Numbered from the stretch's first letter, positions 28,001 to 43,000 are shown. The stretch: DNA of 64,000 nucleotides from Struthidea cinerea (GCA_013397865.1 VZTI01004088.1:2402176-2466175); one strand, 5' to 3'. Notes: generated by a model from the sequence alone, not told the origin. Program-made: numbers and translations.

Positions 28001-31000
28001 CCCATTGTTTCTCTTAGTGTCACAACACTTGGATATCTTGAGCTAACTTTTCTGAAAGCCAGGCTGAGATATTTCTTCTCTAGTGTCTCCCGGAAGAATC
28101 TTGTTGCATTTGGCCACCTGAAGCCAGTTCTTTACTCTTCTTCATATTAGTCCATGCAATTACTGGACAGTCACAGAACACAAGATGTGCCAGCCAAACC
28201 TACCCGCTTTTTTTTTATCATATAGCTCAGAGAATAGAGCTGCTGACTGTCTTTTATGTTTTTCACCAGTCCTGTACCTGGAAGGATCTGTCCTTGTATT
28301 TGAGGATGTTTTCAAACTGGTTGCCTTCTACTGTGTTAGCAGGTGAGTTGGATTCATTGCTTGCACGGCACAGTCATTTTGCCCTCCCCTCTGGTCTGCC
28401 ATTCCCCAGTCCCCAGTCCCAGCACAGACCCCTCTGTTTCCTCTGCTACCCTTCGACCTGCCAGACTAGAAGGTATTTCAGACGCGTGTATCTACAGTGG
28501 GGCCAGATCACGTGGTTTCTGGCCAGGCACACCACAAGCACAGCTGTCCCTGCAGCTGGAAGCTTTGTCCATAGGGCTGCTTCCACAAAGGGCAGCGGAC
28601 AGAACTGAGGCTAGGAGGGCAGGGAGGAAGAAGGGCCACAAGTTAATTATTTATTTAAAGCAGCTTTAAGCATACACACACATATACCTGGTAGCAACTT
28701 AGCAAACCTGCTAATGGACTGTTGCCCGTGGGAGACTCAAAGTACTTAGTCACCTATGGGGAACCTGTCAAGGAAAGCAGTCCTGAAACAATGTATGTTC
28801 TTTCGCTAAAATTTAAAATGAAAACAAAGTGTTTGTTTGCTCAGCACAGAAATACCAAACATAATGGGTACAGAGACAGGAAAGACTTGTAAGGTCATTT
28901 TCACTAGTGCAAGGTTTGATCAGCAGCTGATGAGCCCCTGTGTGTAATTAAACCCATATGTCTGCAGCCTCCTCTAATCTGTGTCCTTGTGCCTAGCACA
29001 CTGCAGCAATACCTCCACCACCTCCTTACCCCATCCCGACTGCATCAGGCCTCTTGGGAGATGGTTGTAGACTTTTGACTTCCTCTATATAAACTTACGT
29101 GACTCTTAAAGTAGTTATTTCCTTTTAAGAGGAGAAAGCAGATTCAGGATATGTTTACAAGGCAGTCACGTTAGTCACTTGGTTAGGTCACACGGTAGGA
29201 AATGTCTGTCTGGGGTAGGATACAGTGTGCTACAGCTTACCCAGCAAGTCATATTCCCACTATTCTGAGAGCTGCTTCTGCAGACAGCTGAGCTCAGCAC
29301 TGCTGGGCCATGACTCCTACCTGCATGGAAGAAACCATGCTCCACCTCATCCTCATCACTTAATGGACATTTAGCCATCTAGATGTGTATAGACCCTATA
29401 GAATGGATATAAATTAACCCCTGGACCCATATAAAGACTTCTTTCTCACCACAGCAAAGAACAGCCCAAATGCAAAATAGAATTGGGCATTTCTAGTCAA
29501 ATGGCTGGTGACAGAGAAAATATGCTCACTTCTGCTTTCCTGCAAAAAGGATCGTGCTTTGAGAAAGAGTCTCAGAAAGAAAGAAAAGTTCTTCTATTAG
29601 CTCCTGTTATAGATGTTATTTCTGAGTGTCAAATACACATTCAGATGGTTCATGTGATTTTCCAGGCTACTGTCAAAAGACAAGATAAAAAGGGAATAAT
29701 TTTCTGAGAGAAGCAGGTAATAAAAAGGCACTGACCCACCATTTGCTGGCAGCTCGTAGGAGCTCTCTTGTGATGGTGAATGTAGAGGTCTGTTCTCAGG
29801 GATGTAGTAAATTGTCTATGAAGAGCTGGAAACAGCTTTTCAGGGCTGACAGGCTCTTCTCAAAAAAACCTTTGGCCTGGATATATTACCTACCTGTAAG
29901 TATCAAGTGACTTTGTGGCTGGTCTGCAAGCTACTGCCCCATTAATAAAACCAGATTTTTTTCTATTAGGGCAATGTCCTAATATTTCCCAATCTTAAAA
30001 TGTATTTTTCTAAAAAAAAAAAAGAAAGAAAAAGAAAAGTAAGGGAACTATTCATGCACACAAAATAACAAAGAAAGCAGAAGGTACATGGACCCTCTTC
30101 CTCTTTTAAACTTCATATCTGCCATGAAAAAACAATAAGTCAGGGATCACATCAGTTTATGTCAGTGTGACAACAGAGTGCTCAGCAGTGCACAGAGAAC
30201 ACAATACATCAGTAAGATATGTATCTGTTAAAAAGGTCAGAAATAGGTCCCCTGCATTCATCTGTCAACAGATAAGTCTGCAGTTGTGTGCATTTTTGGG
30301 GTGTGCGTTTGTGTAGCAGAGATCTCCCACTCGTAAGGCCAGTTTTTTCTATATTCCTTGTACCGTGTAGAACACTTTGTAAAACTTTTTATGTGTAAAA
30401 TGATCCTGCACCATTCCTTGCTGTCTTTTAGGGACTGGCTTTTCTAGTCCTTGTTAGAATGGGAATTGAGGCAAGAACAGGTTTAGCAAAATGTCACTGG
30501 GCAAGAGGCAAACCTGAACAGTTCACTGGCAGACCAAGTGCTCTGTTAAATTGCTTGAGACTTAGGGTGGGTTTCAGTGAAACCCAGCTAACATCCTCTA
30601 AGAAACTCCATCTTTTCTTTCGGTAGAAATACAGCATCTTTCCAGAAACCAAGTACTCAGAAGTCTGAGAGTGGGGAGTTGGAGGGATATGTGTTTTCTC
30701 AGCGTCATGCAGAACTTCCTTGCTGTCTGTCCCTTCACCCAGGGGTTACCCTTCCCCAGGCAGTCTTCCTTCCCTAATCCCTCTGTGCCTTGCCGTGTAC
30801 CCATGCCTTACACTTACAGATATTTTTAAAAGAGGAAGCAGAGTAGTGAGGGAGGGGTAAACAGAAAGAAAAAGGACTTCAAATATTTTCCACACCAAAA
30901 AGATTGGCTTTTCTAATTAAAATAATTACAATTTGCAGCACCTCACTTTTCATGGGAAGATATTTCAACCCTTGTGGCCACCCCTGAGGCGAGAGGCATT

Positions 31001-34000
31001 CCTGCTGTTTTCAGAGGACAGAGCCAAGACACAGAGATTAAGTCAGTGATATGGCATGAAGCATCACCACAGAAGCTGGTGATCTTTTGTGAAATCAGAG
31101 CAACCCAGGCCAGCACAATGTCCATGATTCCTCTCCAGCCACAGCTTTGCAGAACAGTTCTGAAATTTTGAGCCAATCCAATCACTAAAACCAAGTGAAG
31201 TCTGGAATTCCTAACAATTGTGGGGTTTATCCTTTTGCTGTTTTTTCATTCTGTTTCTTTCTACAGGGATTTGCTGCCCTTTACCCTGAAGCTGCCACAA
31301 GCAATATTAGAAGCCAGTAGCTTTCAAGATCTTGAAATTATCTCTAGTCTGGGGATAGGTAAGTCCCTCAAAGCAGTCAGACTTTCACTTGGACTTGTGA
31401 GAACAGTGGTGCCTTGCACAGACATAATGCAACTGGAAGACAGATGAACTACTGTCTTTGGAATAGCTAAAGAGATCTGAATGCAAGAAGATGTTTATGA
31501 TCTTTATGTTCATAGAAGGTTGCTGACAAAAAGGGCACTTGCCCCTTTGGCCGTAAACCTCCACCTGGATCTCTGTCCAGGGTGTGGTACCTACAGTCTG
31601 TGTAAGCGGCAGCTTTCACCACCTAAAGTGCAGCACGGCCTCTCGGGATAACTTACACACATTGGAAGTAGCTGGCATCTGAGCTACATGGAAAATACCT
31701 TTGCAACCCCTCCTTCTGATGAAGGGGGCAATGCTGATGAAAATGTGATATTTTTGCATTTTGATATTTCTGCTTTCTCCTACAGGATTTCTAGTTGGTA
31801 GAGGAATGTGTATGGTCCCAGCATGTTCTCTCACCTCACACTAATCACATGCAAAAAGGAACATTATTTTTAGTGGCAGCACCAAACAAGCAAATTTTAG
31901 ATGGAATGTATAAAGTTAACAGAGATAGGAAAAGAAGATCCGTTAACTAAAGGAGGTCTCCTGTCTATTTCCTTCCATTTAACACACTCCACTTGAGACA
32001 GCTACTTCAGTTAGCCACTTTCACGCTCCTTGGTTTTCCAGTTTTCTTTCGGGTGTTGAGAAAAGCCAAGCAATGGAGAAAATTGAAGAGTTAGCTCATT
32101 TAGACATACTTATTAGAGCACTCTGAACCGATAGGTATCTATTTTTGGATCTTCTGCATCATACCTCCCAGAAGGCATGGGCAAACCCCACTGGTTTCAG
32201 TTCAGGCAGCTTTGTTGAATTTGACCAACAGATTTGCCTCTAACACTTTCAGCATCCTCTATTTTGAGTATGTTCCAGTTTGTCAAATCATCCGTTTATA
32301 TGGGTGTCCAGTCAGCACTTATTGCTTATAAAAAGGTACTTTACAACTTGAGATAACAAGTTGCAAACTTAATTTTTTATAACAAGTCTAAAAATTTGGA
32401 TTAAAATGTAGGAAGTGTATCATGAATCTGCAACCTTCAGTCTAATTTGAGCCATCAGAGGCTATCTTGATTCAAACAACAGTTTCCAGCAACTTCTGAA
32501 AGAAGAGATTAGTTAAAGCACAAGCACCAAAGCAATATTGATTGTAGTCTTTTTCCTTCTCTCCTGTACTGGTGGTCATAAAAGTAGTGAGGCTTGGAAG
32601 TTTATTTTTGTGGTGTATTTCACAGCAGGCAAGTTTCTGACAACAGAAAAAAACCTGCTGCTGTGTGCATCTTCCTGGGAAATGAAGCTTCCTGAAGTGC
32701 CATGCTGTCTTACTAGAGTCAAACGGCCTCAGCTACTGACTGATGCTGTTTATTGCTTCCTGGAACAAAATTTCGTGGATACAAATGGGTACACAAGCAA
32801 TAAGTGCTCCCCAAAGTGGCACTTCCAAAGGAAACATAGCATTGTCTGAAATTCTCATATGTTGCTTTGTAGTTATTTCAAAGTAATATGTGTTTCAAGG
32901 GGATAGAAGTAAGATATTTATCTGCAAGCTGAATTGTTCCACAAAGGATCTGGTTGTTCTGTATGTTGTCACAGAGCATGTACTGCAGGCCCTCTAGTCC
33001 TAACCTCGCTGGTACAGAAGTTATCTTAGCAGGAGAATTAGCATGATTGCACTGCACAAAGGGCACATACCATCACAGACATGCCAAAGACTCCGAGAAC
33101 TGCTTAATTATCCCTCCCAGAGTGCAAGATAAGGGAAGATCCAGGACAGCAATGGGAGATGATCAAACAGCCTTCTTGGCAGTGTGAGACACTGTTGCTG
33201 TGCTGGGAAATGCCTGCTCTGAAGCAGCCTTGTTACTTGGTAGGACCACATCATCTGTTCCTTCCCAGCCTGAGTGGAGCTTTGCATTTTCATCACAGTG
33301 CCTTATCCTGACCACTACTGAGAAAAATTACCAACTTCCCCTGTGTAGATTGCTTTACTCACCATTTCCTCAGCCCATGAGACTTCACAGCGTTATATTC
33401 TGACTTAAAGCAATTTCCACTGTCCTGCATTTGCTGATACCTGGAAGACCTGGAGAGCTTAAGGAAAATGGTACCCCAGCCATCTCAGATGTGAGGGGCT
33501 TGGCAGCACAGTGCTAGTATGTGCAGTTGCATCTGTGCATCTACTCCCAAATTCTGTTGTCAAGAGTGCTGTTGTTCCTGGTAACACTTTTATTTTAAGC
33601 TTCTTTTTTCTCCTCCCTCTTACGGTAAGAAATCAGGGAATAAAGCTGTTCTAATGTCAGTCACCCTAAGATAACATGCTGACATGTTTATAAAGCTGAA
33701 TTTGTTATGGACACTAGCCTAGGCTGTGAGAAGCTAAACAGGCAGTTTTATCCTGATGGGAATAGACTGTCTTTTAGTTCACATCTTGACCTGAGAGCTG
33801 TACCCCATGCTCAGCACCAAGGGTCATCCAATGTATGTGCAGCCCCATCCATCCTCTCCTGGGCTCAGCATGTGATGTTTTGGCAGTGAGACACTCCTAA
33901 TACTGAGCACAGGGCTGGGTTCAGGCATTGTGTGGCAACCCCATTGTGTCCCCTGAAATCCACATAGAAGAGTGTGCCATCAGTGTCAGCTCTGTGTACA

Positions 34001-37000
34001 GGGACCAAGCATGCTGAAATAGTTATTTAATTGTCTGAATCCTTGTGTTTCCAGGATTTCCCACCTTCTCCTTATCCCTAAATCTGTGGGCATCAATACA
34101 GACCTCATCCAGTGAATACCCTCAGAGGTTTATACCCTTTTTCCTAGGTCAGAACATATGAGGTTTGCTGGATCCTGTTTCCTGATGCTTCCAGTAGTGG
34201 ACCCTGGGTCAGCAGCTTTAATATTGATTGAAAGCAACCAGACTTGTAAGGCAGGTTTGAAACCTCACCTTCAGGAGATGGGAAAAAGGTTAGATGTGAT
34301 ACTGAATCTATTAAAAAAATGTATCAATACATTGTAATTTTTAAAAAACAGTTATTAAAAGACAAATTATAATAAAAGATTTCTGACAGAAGTGACTACC
34401 TGCATGTGAAACACCATCTTTCTTTTTCAGTCATGGTTGATGGCACTGAAGTACTTAACTATTCCTTAGTCCTTCATCATACATCCTTCCTGTGTACAGT
34501 CTTTTATCATCTTTCCTCTCTGACACCTGCAGGCAGACAGTCTCAAGGCAAGGTGCAAGGCAGAGTGGCCATGGCCATAGATAACAGTCATCCAGAGCTA
34601 TAGACTTTAATGGTAATACTAATCTGGGGAAGGTGTTTAAAATGATGTGTTTCTGAACTGATTATATTGCAAGGCAGGATCAGACCTCTGTGTAGAACAG
34701 GCTGCCACATGAGCTTGCTGCATAGTAGAGTCATTTTCATCTGTTGTCTCCTGGTGCATGTTGGATCCAGGCTGTCTGCCTCAGATCTGCACCTTACTGT
34801 TGTGAGCAAGAGGGAGACTCAACTTGCCTAGGGTCTTCACATCCTCACCTCAGGTACCCACAGCTATTTGCATTTGGAGGGCAGTGATCACCGAACAAGC
34901 ATAGATCCCTTTTCAAAATCATTTGTATTTGTTACTTGTACCCTCCTACTTGTACTGAACATGCTGAACAGCATTATCAACTTTCACTAGCTAAGTGTCC
35001 TAAAATTGACAGGGGAACGAATGCTGGTGAAGCTTCTGAGCTCATCCCCTGTCTTGATGAATTTCACATGCATAAAACAGACAACCCTTTCTTCACACTG
35101 TTTTGTGCAGAGGTTTGAAAGTTTGACATTGAAATTTGTGTACCATTTCTTTTAACAATAAGTAGATTTTCTACACATCATTAGCAGCTAAAATTCTCTC
35201 AGATAATTTTTTCATTTTTCTTTTTGTCTCTTTTTTTTTTTTTTTGACAGATTTCTGGGATTCCTACTTAAACCACAGAAGAAGACAAGACTTACCCCAC
35301 TCTGCAAAAGACTCTGCCCTCAGCACTGTCCAGGCAGACAGTTTAAGATCTACCCAGTGTTTTGCAAGTAGCACAAACCACTGCTCATGTGAAATTGAGC
35401 TGTCAATAGGAAATGACAGGCTGTGGTTCGTGAATCCTATTTTTATAGAAGAGTGCAGTAGTCCTTGTCCTGCAGATGTACCTTCTCCTAAAGGCCACTC
35501 TGGTAGCATTGATCTCCCCCCTCCCACCATGCTTACTGAAAGGAGGTCTCCTAGACGGCCCCCTCCACCTCCACCTTCTCATGCTCTCCTTCAGAAATCT
35601 TCCCTGAAGCTCCCACAGGACCCCATGACTGCCTGTGAAGAAAACAAGCTACTTATTAAGCCACTAGGAAAGAGCATCGAGGAAATGAAAATTGAGGGCG
35701 GTGACGATAAAGAAGAAGGGAACCGGACCTGCCCAGCCAGTGAGCCCTTGGCAGTGAGCCCCAAGAAGGGCTCCCAGCCCTCTGTTCCCCCACGGAGGCG
35801 GCTGAGTGAGAGGACCTCAGAGGAGAGCTGTGTGGGTAACCCTGAAAGTTGTGAAACGCTGAAAGGGGAAGGGACAGAAGAAAACCAAGATACAAATACA
35901 GAGAGCAGAGATAAAATGTTGTTGTGCAAAAAGGCTGTAGAAATGCCTGGGGAGGTTCCCAAAGGGGCTGTACTACAATTTCAGGAGACAAAGCCTGAAC
36001 CTGCAGAGAAGAAGGAGGACATGCCTAAGATAAAAAGCAATGCCATTGAGAAAGGAAAGACACCTCCTATCCCACCACCGAGAAGGAAGAGGGTTTCCCA
36101 GGTACCCAGGATCCCCAGCTCCTGCCAGCCGAAGCAAAGAACAGTGGGAGAGACGGCCGTGGCCACAGGGCAGGCTGTGTGCAAGGGCAGCCCAGCTACA
36201 GTGGCGGGTGGTGCCACTTGCGCACACACCAAGACTGAACCGCGACATGGCCAGAAATCTGTCAGCTCAGCTGAACTGGAAGGTTCACACTTGTCCCTGG
36301 AGGACCTGGGAGGCAGCACCACAGCTCAGACATCAACATCTGAGCCGGACTCCTACTCCACCAGCAGTACAGAGGATGACCTGGAGATGCTGAGTAGTTC
36401 ATCTGGTAAAAAGACACGCTCCGTGATCTTGGCCAAGGCCAAAAACAGGCTGTCCCTGGTGAACCTGTCCAATGTCTTCACAGTCTTTTTGTCTAGTGAC
36501 AGGAAGCTGCAGAAGAAGATAGTGGAGCTGGCACAGGACAAGGATTCATATTTTGGCAACCTGGTGCGGGACTACAGAGTGTACAGTTTAGAGATGATGG
36601 CAAAACAGAGCTCCAGCACAGAGATGCTACAAGAAATCCGGCTGATGATGACGCAGCTGAAGAGTTACTTAGTGCAGAGCACCGAGTTGAAATCTCTGAT
36701 AGACCCAGCCTCCTACACCGAGGAACAGTTAGGTAGGTAACTGTGGTTTATTCATCCCTGGGCATGGTTTGGGAAGGTGAGGAGGAAGACAGAATTATGC
36801 AGACACAGGCTCTGCTTTAAAGAATTATAAACCACCTCCTAAAACCAGAGAGGCATGAACTGAAATCTTCTCTGTGGTTGCCAGCACTTAGAGGAACAGC
36901 CCTAAAACCTGGAGACCAATGAGGGGGAAAATCCCTTTATGAATGTTTTAAAGGGGAGAGTTTAAGCAGAAGAGACATGTGTTTGTGTGTATGAGAGATA

Positions 37001-40000
37001 TACCTGCATGTATATATATGTGTGTGTGTGTGTATGTATACACATAGGTATGCACACACAGAGCTGAATTCACTGGAAACACAAAAAAGGCCAACCTTCC
37101 CCTCCACAGCTGCATTCCCATGGCCTTCCACATCTGCTGCTCTGCTACAAGGATGGAGAACTCCCTGCATGTGGCAGACAGTTTAGAGGCCAATCACTGT
37201 CTCATGGGGAGGGACAAGACTATGATGATTTTTAGTGGCAGGTTGGAGGAATCACTTGATTCCACTTTGTGGTCCTCAGATCTCAGAGGTGCAGAAGAGC
37301 TGCAAGACTGCAAGCTGTTGCAAGACTACCACCACCTCCAAAATGAAGTGTTCACCTCTTTGCCACAGACATAATTTGCCTTTGGGGAGTAAAAATATTA
37401 TTTGTAACTGTTTACAGGTGTTTCATTGCTTCTCATTCATATTCTGTGAGGGACTAATATGCTCCTTCTCTCCTTGCTAAGGATTGGACTAGTCTGTTTA
37501 ATGTACATCCGTGAGGGAATATAAAAAGAGCTGTAGGATTTTTTATTGTAGTTAAAGGTGTACAGCCAGAAAAAGCATGCATGCATGCACACACATGCTC
37601 CTTTGAAAGCTTAAAACTGTTTCTTGAGGACCTGAGAACCAATGCAGAGCTATTTATGGATCCCTAAGTTGGCTTAAAACAAGCTGGGACCTGGAAGACC
37701 CAGAATATGGAGTGAACCACAGGAGTGACCAGGTTCGTGCAACTGCAACTCCAGTATTAGGTGGGACCCAACTTAGCGGTGAGCCAGGAGTAAAAGGCAG
37801 TCCCCTATCAGTCTCAGTGGGCTCAGCTGATTTCCTGCAGACTCCCCAGCAGAACAGACCTGCAGCCAGCCCCTGCCATAGCTAGGAGAGGGAACCCACA
37901 GTTTCACTTCCCATGCACCTTGTGTAACACCGTCAATCTTTGTCCCAGTAAGCTCTTTCTTCAAGGTAGGGAGTGTGGGGGCAGCACAGAGAAGTCTGTC
38001 TTGAATCTTGATTAGTGGAAGTGGAAAGGAGTAAGAAAGAAATGTCCTTATTATGCTTGGTAGAGCTGCATGTGTGCAAGTATCCCACCATCTTCTCACA
38101 GACACGCCTGGTTGCGTCTAACCCTGTTCACCAGCGGTTCCTTAACAGGATGATGTGGCCCAGTCAGTCTTGACCGGACTGTCTTCTGTGGAGGACAGGG
38201 ATTCCTACTGGAAGATTTACCACTTGAATTTGCTCTGCTTCAGGCTGATTGGTCCTGTGGATTCTTTAAAATTGTTGCATTTTGTATACATAAATATTAC
38301 TGCCGTATGGTTCATTCCTCACTGCCTGAGCAGATGAGCTCTTGCCAATGACCTTTTTGCCTCAGCGCAAAAAAGAGGATCTCTTGCAGTACCTCTAGTT
38401 TTGCCTCTGGTTTCTAGGAGTCAGACAACAGACTTCCTCACAGTGTCCTACGCTTCCTTTAGGCTTCTAACAAATATTAAGCAAATGCTCAACCCACACA
38501 TACTATTTCCTCCTCCACAGGGGGTGGAAGAGGTGTCTTATAGGATCAGTAATTTGGAGTCCCTTGAGCAGTAAGGGTAAGAAACTTCTGACCAGATATT
38601 GGTGTCTGTCTTTGTGCTGGTGGCTGCAGCTGCTTTTCAGTCACTGAGAAGAAAGCAGTGCTTTGAGGATGCATTTCATTTCGTCCCAAAGTGAATATCT
38701 CAAACAAGTCAGAAGGAGAGGTCAGAAGGGACATGAGACTAATCACATCTGGGCATCTGTAAGGGCAGGGTTGTGAAAAAAAATCACAGTTAGGTGAGGT
38801 TCCTCTTCTCTCCCCAGAGCTGGCTTTCCTCCTGCCTGACAATGCCATGCTGGTCAGCCAGGAGTCAGGCAAAGAGAGCAGGGACTGCTGGTAGCAGGAG
38901 GTCTCCTACAGCTCCAGTGACAGAGACCACACACTGGTGTTCATCTCAAGCCCATCTAGGACTTCTGCATAGTGTTGGTAATTAAATGTTTACTTTCTGG
39001 GATGTAATTTCTGTTCCCTTCTCATAGCTATGTAGTAGTGCTTGAATAACCAACCATATGCTTCCTTAGGACTTTTACTTGCACCTGTGCTACTGTATTG
39101 CTTATTTATTATGTGCTTTTGTGTTCTCCCTTCTCTATGCAGAAGTGATTGCTGAGACAGCTCTGTACAAATGTGTCCTGAAACCTTTAAAGGAAGCCAT
39201 TAATTCTTCCTTAAAAGAAATACACAACAAAGATGGATCTCTACAGCAGCTGAAAGAGAACCAACTTGTGATACAAAACACAACTACCACTGACCTGGGC
39301 ATCACAACCAGTGTGCCTGAAACTGCTGTGCTGGAAAAGATCCTTCACAAGTTCACGACCATGCATAAGACCTACTCTCCAGAAAAGAAAATTGCCATCT
39401 TGCTGAAGACCTGCAAACTTATCTATGACTCCATGGCTCAGGGAAACCCAGGTACAGCACTCCTACTGCAATGGTATCCACCATGGGTCCTTCTCCATGT
39501 ATCAGAGGAACAGGGTTTATGATACAGCTGGTGTGGCAATATTCACATTGGAGATAGCAGTGACGGTTGATGTGTTTGGTATCAGCTACCCACAGGCTGT
39601 GTTCAGAACGGCATGGTTAGTGACTGTGAAATTCTCTGCACTAGTAACAGGTATAAGATATTACCTGGTTAACTTTAAGCTCTGTAACTCCAAAAACTAG
39701 TTACCTGTAAGTATGTGCTTTATGGATAATGTCCTTTTTGCACAGGTCTTCTCCAAATATCCTCAGGGCTCTGTCCCAGCTCATAGCAGAGTAATGGTAA
39801 GTTCTAGGAATGGGTCTTTGGGAAAAGACTCTTGATTTGGCCTTTACAAAGTTTTGCCTAAACTGAGGAGGGGATGAAGAATGCTAGTAGTTTGTTACTA
39901 ATTCCTGATGCTTCAGTAAATTCTAAAAGCCACTTCTTCAGTGTGAGGCAGTATGTGCTCTGAGTACAAAACCAACATGGGCCTCAGGCCAACCACTAAT

Positions 40001-43000
40001 GCAGAAATTAAACCCTTGGCCTGCAGGCAGGATGCATCTTTGCAGATAGACCACCAACTCCCTTCCTCCAGCAATCTGCCTTGTCAGTTTAAGAGCTTTT
40101 TTTTGTACACTGTGAGCTGATGGCCAGCCATGCCTGAATTTGGAGAGAAGCCAGGTATTAATTTGCAATAATCTGCAGTTGTTCAAGAACTCACAGTAAC
40201 CAAAGGTGCTTTTAGCTGTTCTGCTTTATTTTGTACTGGCAACAGCCTTGGAGCACTCATACAGGGATGGTTATGTCCCTGCTGAACCTCACCTCAAGGT
40301 CATCTCTTGGATAGTAAGCAGCAAGGTTCAGCAACCAGTCTAGACACATTAACAGCAGAGCAAGAAACCACCCCAGGGGTGAGCCTTAGCTGCAGGGTGG
40401 AAAGGACCTCTCACTGTCTTCAGGTATTATGAGAAGATTTGGAAATATGTAGGGGAATTTGCTGTAACTTTGTTAAAACAGTTGTGTGAAGTTTGAGAAT
40501 AAATTTGGTTTAGATCAAGGACTTGCAAGCCTCATTAAAACCCACACGGTCTCCTTCTGATGCTGGTGGTATGTTATGTATACATCACACCTTAGCTAGC
40601 TCAGGGCTGGAATTTCTCTGTTGAAGGAAATACTGTCGTGTCATTTTATGTACCAGAAATGAGGGGTCAGGGAAATAATTCAAAAACCCCTACATGTTTA
40701 AAATATTGATATTAATGAAACCAGATGGTTTCATTGTGGTTTGCTGCACTAACCAAAGCACTGCATTTCGGCCAGCTCAGCTGTTTTCTCATCCTGAGTA
40801 CTACTGCCAGCAGGGTGTAGGTTGGAAGCTGATTTCACCCCTGTGCATCCAGTTCCCTCTCCCTTATATTCAGTTCCCTCTCCCTTATATTCAGTTCCCT
40901 CTCCCTTACATATGATCAGTGATGCTTATCAGGGCTTGGCCAGAAGAAAACTGACCTGGAATTATGGAAATGTACCCCAATTAATTCAGACCAGAAAAAG
41001 AGGCTAAGGGGAGAAGAATGCTGTATCTAACTCCTGGAAAACAGTGGCCTTGGAGAGAAATTAAGTGAAATGCACTATAGACCCACTTAGAAGTGAAATG
41101 TGTGAAACCTCTTTCACAGAACCAACTGATCCCAGATCATTGTCATTTTCCACTGGCAAAGACAAATTCTCAGCAACCTGAAATATTTTTCTGACAGGGA
41201 ATTCCAGCTGGTGGCATGCAGAAGAGCATGCTGTGGGCTACTCAGAGCAGATTTCAGCAGGTAGGAATTCTCCTCCTGCTCTCTGCCCATCTCAAGAGCA
41301 ACAGCACAGGGCCCCTTTTACTTTCAGCCAGCCATGAGGCAGAGCAGTGTTCTTCACACAGGAAGAGCAGAGGCCATGCTCGGCTTCCTGTGCAATAGCT
41401 TCTTCTCCTTTTAGCTCCTTTTCCTCACTGCTAAACTAGAAAGTTCCCTCCTCTTCCAAGATCAGAGCAGATGGAATACAAAACTAATCATTCCCTCTGC
41501 TGCAGGACCAAAATCAGTCTACCTCTGTCAGAAATATTACCTGTTCAATAATGTGAAAACTACTTATGGCGTCTGGCTTAATTTGCAATTTGTCAGGTCA
41601 GGCCAGGTCTTTGTTCACTTTAGGCTGACCATAGGATGAGCTGACCTAAGAATATGGCTTCATATCTCAGAGCAAAGTGCAAACACCACCTAATCAGGCA
41701 CCTTTTTTTTCCGACACATATGAAAATACAAGGTTTTTAACATTTTGAGACCCATGTACAGCAGTCCAGGTTTGGCCAGGATGTCCCAAGAGGTACCAAG
41801 TTTTCTTTAAAACTAAGGACAGGCTTATTTAGGAAGATCTGTACCTGTGGTAGTGCCCATCTTTGCACTGCTGAAAGAGCCATGAAACTTTGAAATCTAC
41901 CTTGACTGACTCCATGTATATCAACATTTTAAGAAAGATCTTTGGTTTGATTACAATTCATACTACATGACAAAATCTGCCTGATAAATTGGCTGTTGTT
42001 GAAATCCCTGATATTTAAGACTAAGAACTGAATGGGTCAGATTCTCAACTGGTTTAAACTAGCATTTCTTCCTCAAGCTGAAGGCAATCAGCTGGTGGAT
42101 CTGATACATTGCAAGGAATTAGGAAGGCAAGTTCACAGTCTTTGTGAACCTTTCTCTCAAGAGTCCACTGAGTACAGCTTCATGATAGAGTTGAAGTAGG
42201 ACTAATCTCCGGCTACATCTTGCTGTAGGTGGCTGCAGAGGGGTACCGTGCGCAGCTTCTCATCACATTGTGGAGTCAGTCCATGGAGTCCAGATGATTC
42301 ATCTGGCTACATATAGGTTTCTGCTTTAGGGCGAGATGACTCAAGGCAAACTTCAATGACAATATTGATTGATTCATTACTGGCTATAAAAGAAATTAAG
42401 GGCCACTGGTTCAGATGCTCATATGGACTGTGTAGGCAGTGACATTAGTAAGTGAATCCTCACCAAAGGCACAATTATGATAGTATTGAGGTGTCTCACT
42501 GAGCTCTTCCAACTTCTATGCAAACTTAAATAACAGAAACATATGCCTCCAAGAATAAAACCTACAATCTGAAAATATGTAACCTGCCTGCTAAAAATAC
42601 TAGGAATGGTTAGTAAGAATAAAATACATTAAAAAAAATAGGAAAAAAAGAGTTTGGAAGCCCACCCCCCACAAAATGGCTGGAATTTTTTTTTTGGCAC
42701 TAGGAAAAGTAAGAGGCAGGAATCAAGCAGCTCTTAAACTTGGAAGGCATGCTGCAATATGCACAGGGACAGCTGGGCACATAGATAATTCATGTAGAAA
42801 CACTGTAATGTTATGTAGAAAAAAACCCTTATTATATATCTTTCAGAAATACCTTTACTCAGACAAAAGATTAAAGGTATGTTGTGTGAAATGAGTAGAA
42901 AGAGAACCTCTGCTTTCCATCAAAAACACAAGTGACACCTGTAGAGTGAGAAACTAGGCAAATCTGCAATATGTGTGGTGTGTACTGGCAGTGGTGTGCC

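Larger units (their letters stand above)
10657..28269 (+). other. RIN3: RIN3 intron, 17.6 kb
   Basis: This is the longest intron in the window and interrupts the SH2 domain. I see a CR1 fragment at 17.4 kb, poly-T runs at about 13,730 and 21,100 (the latter with an N), an A-rich run at about 24,470, and a possible decayed LINE reading-frame remnant at 24.56-24.74 kb. Several 60-120 codon open frames occur on both strands, none with splice context or family resemblance. No RNA gene was recognised. Confidence 0.8.

Noticed and set aside
35264..36559. Several minus-strand and alternative-frame open frames of 68-123 codons
   Set aside because: They are shadows of the large RIN3 coding exon.
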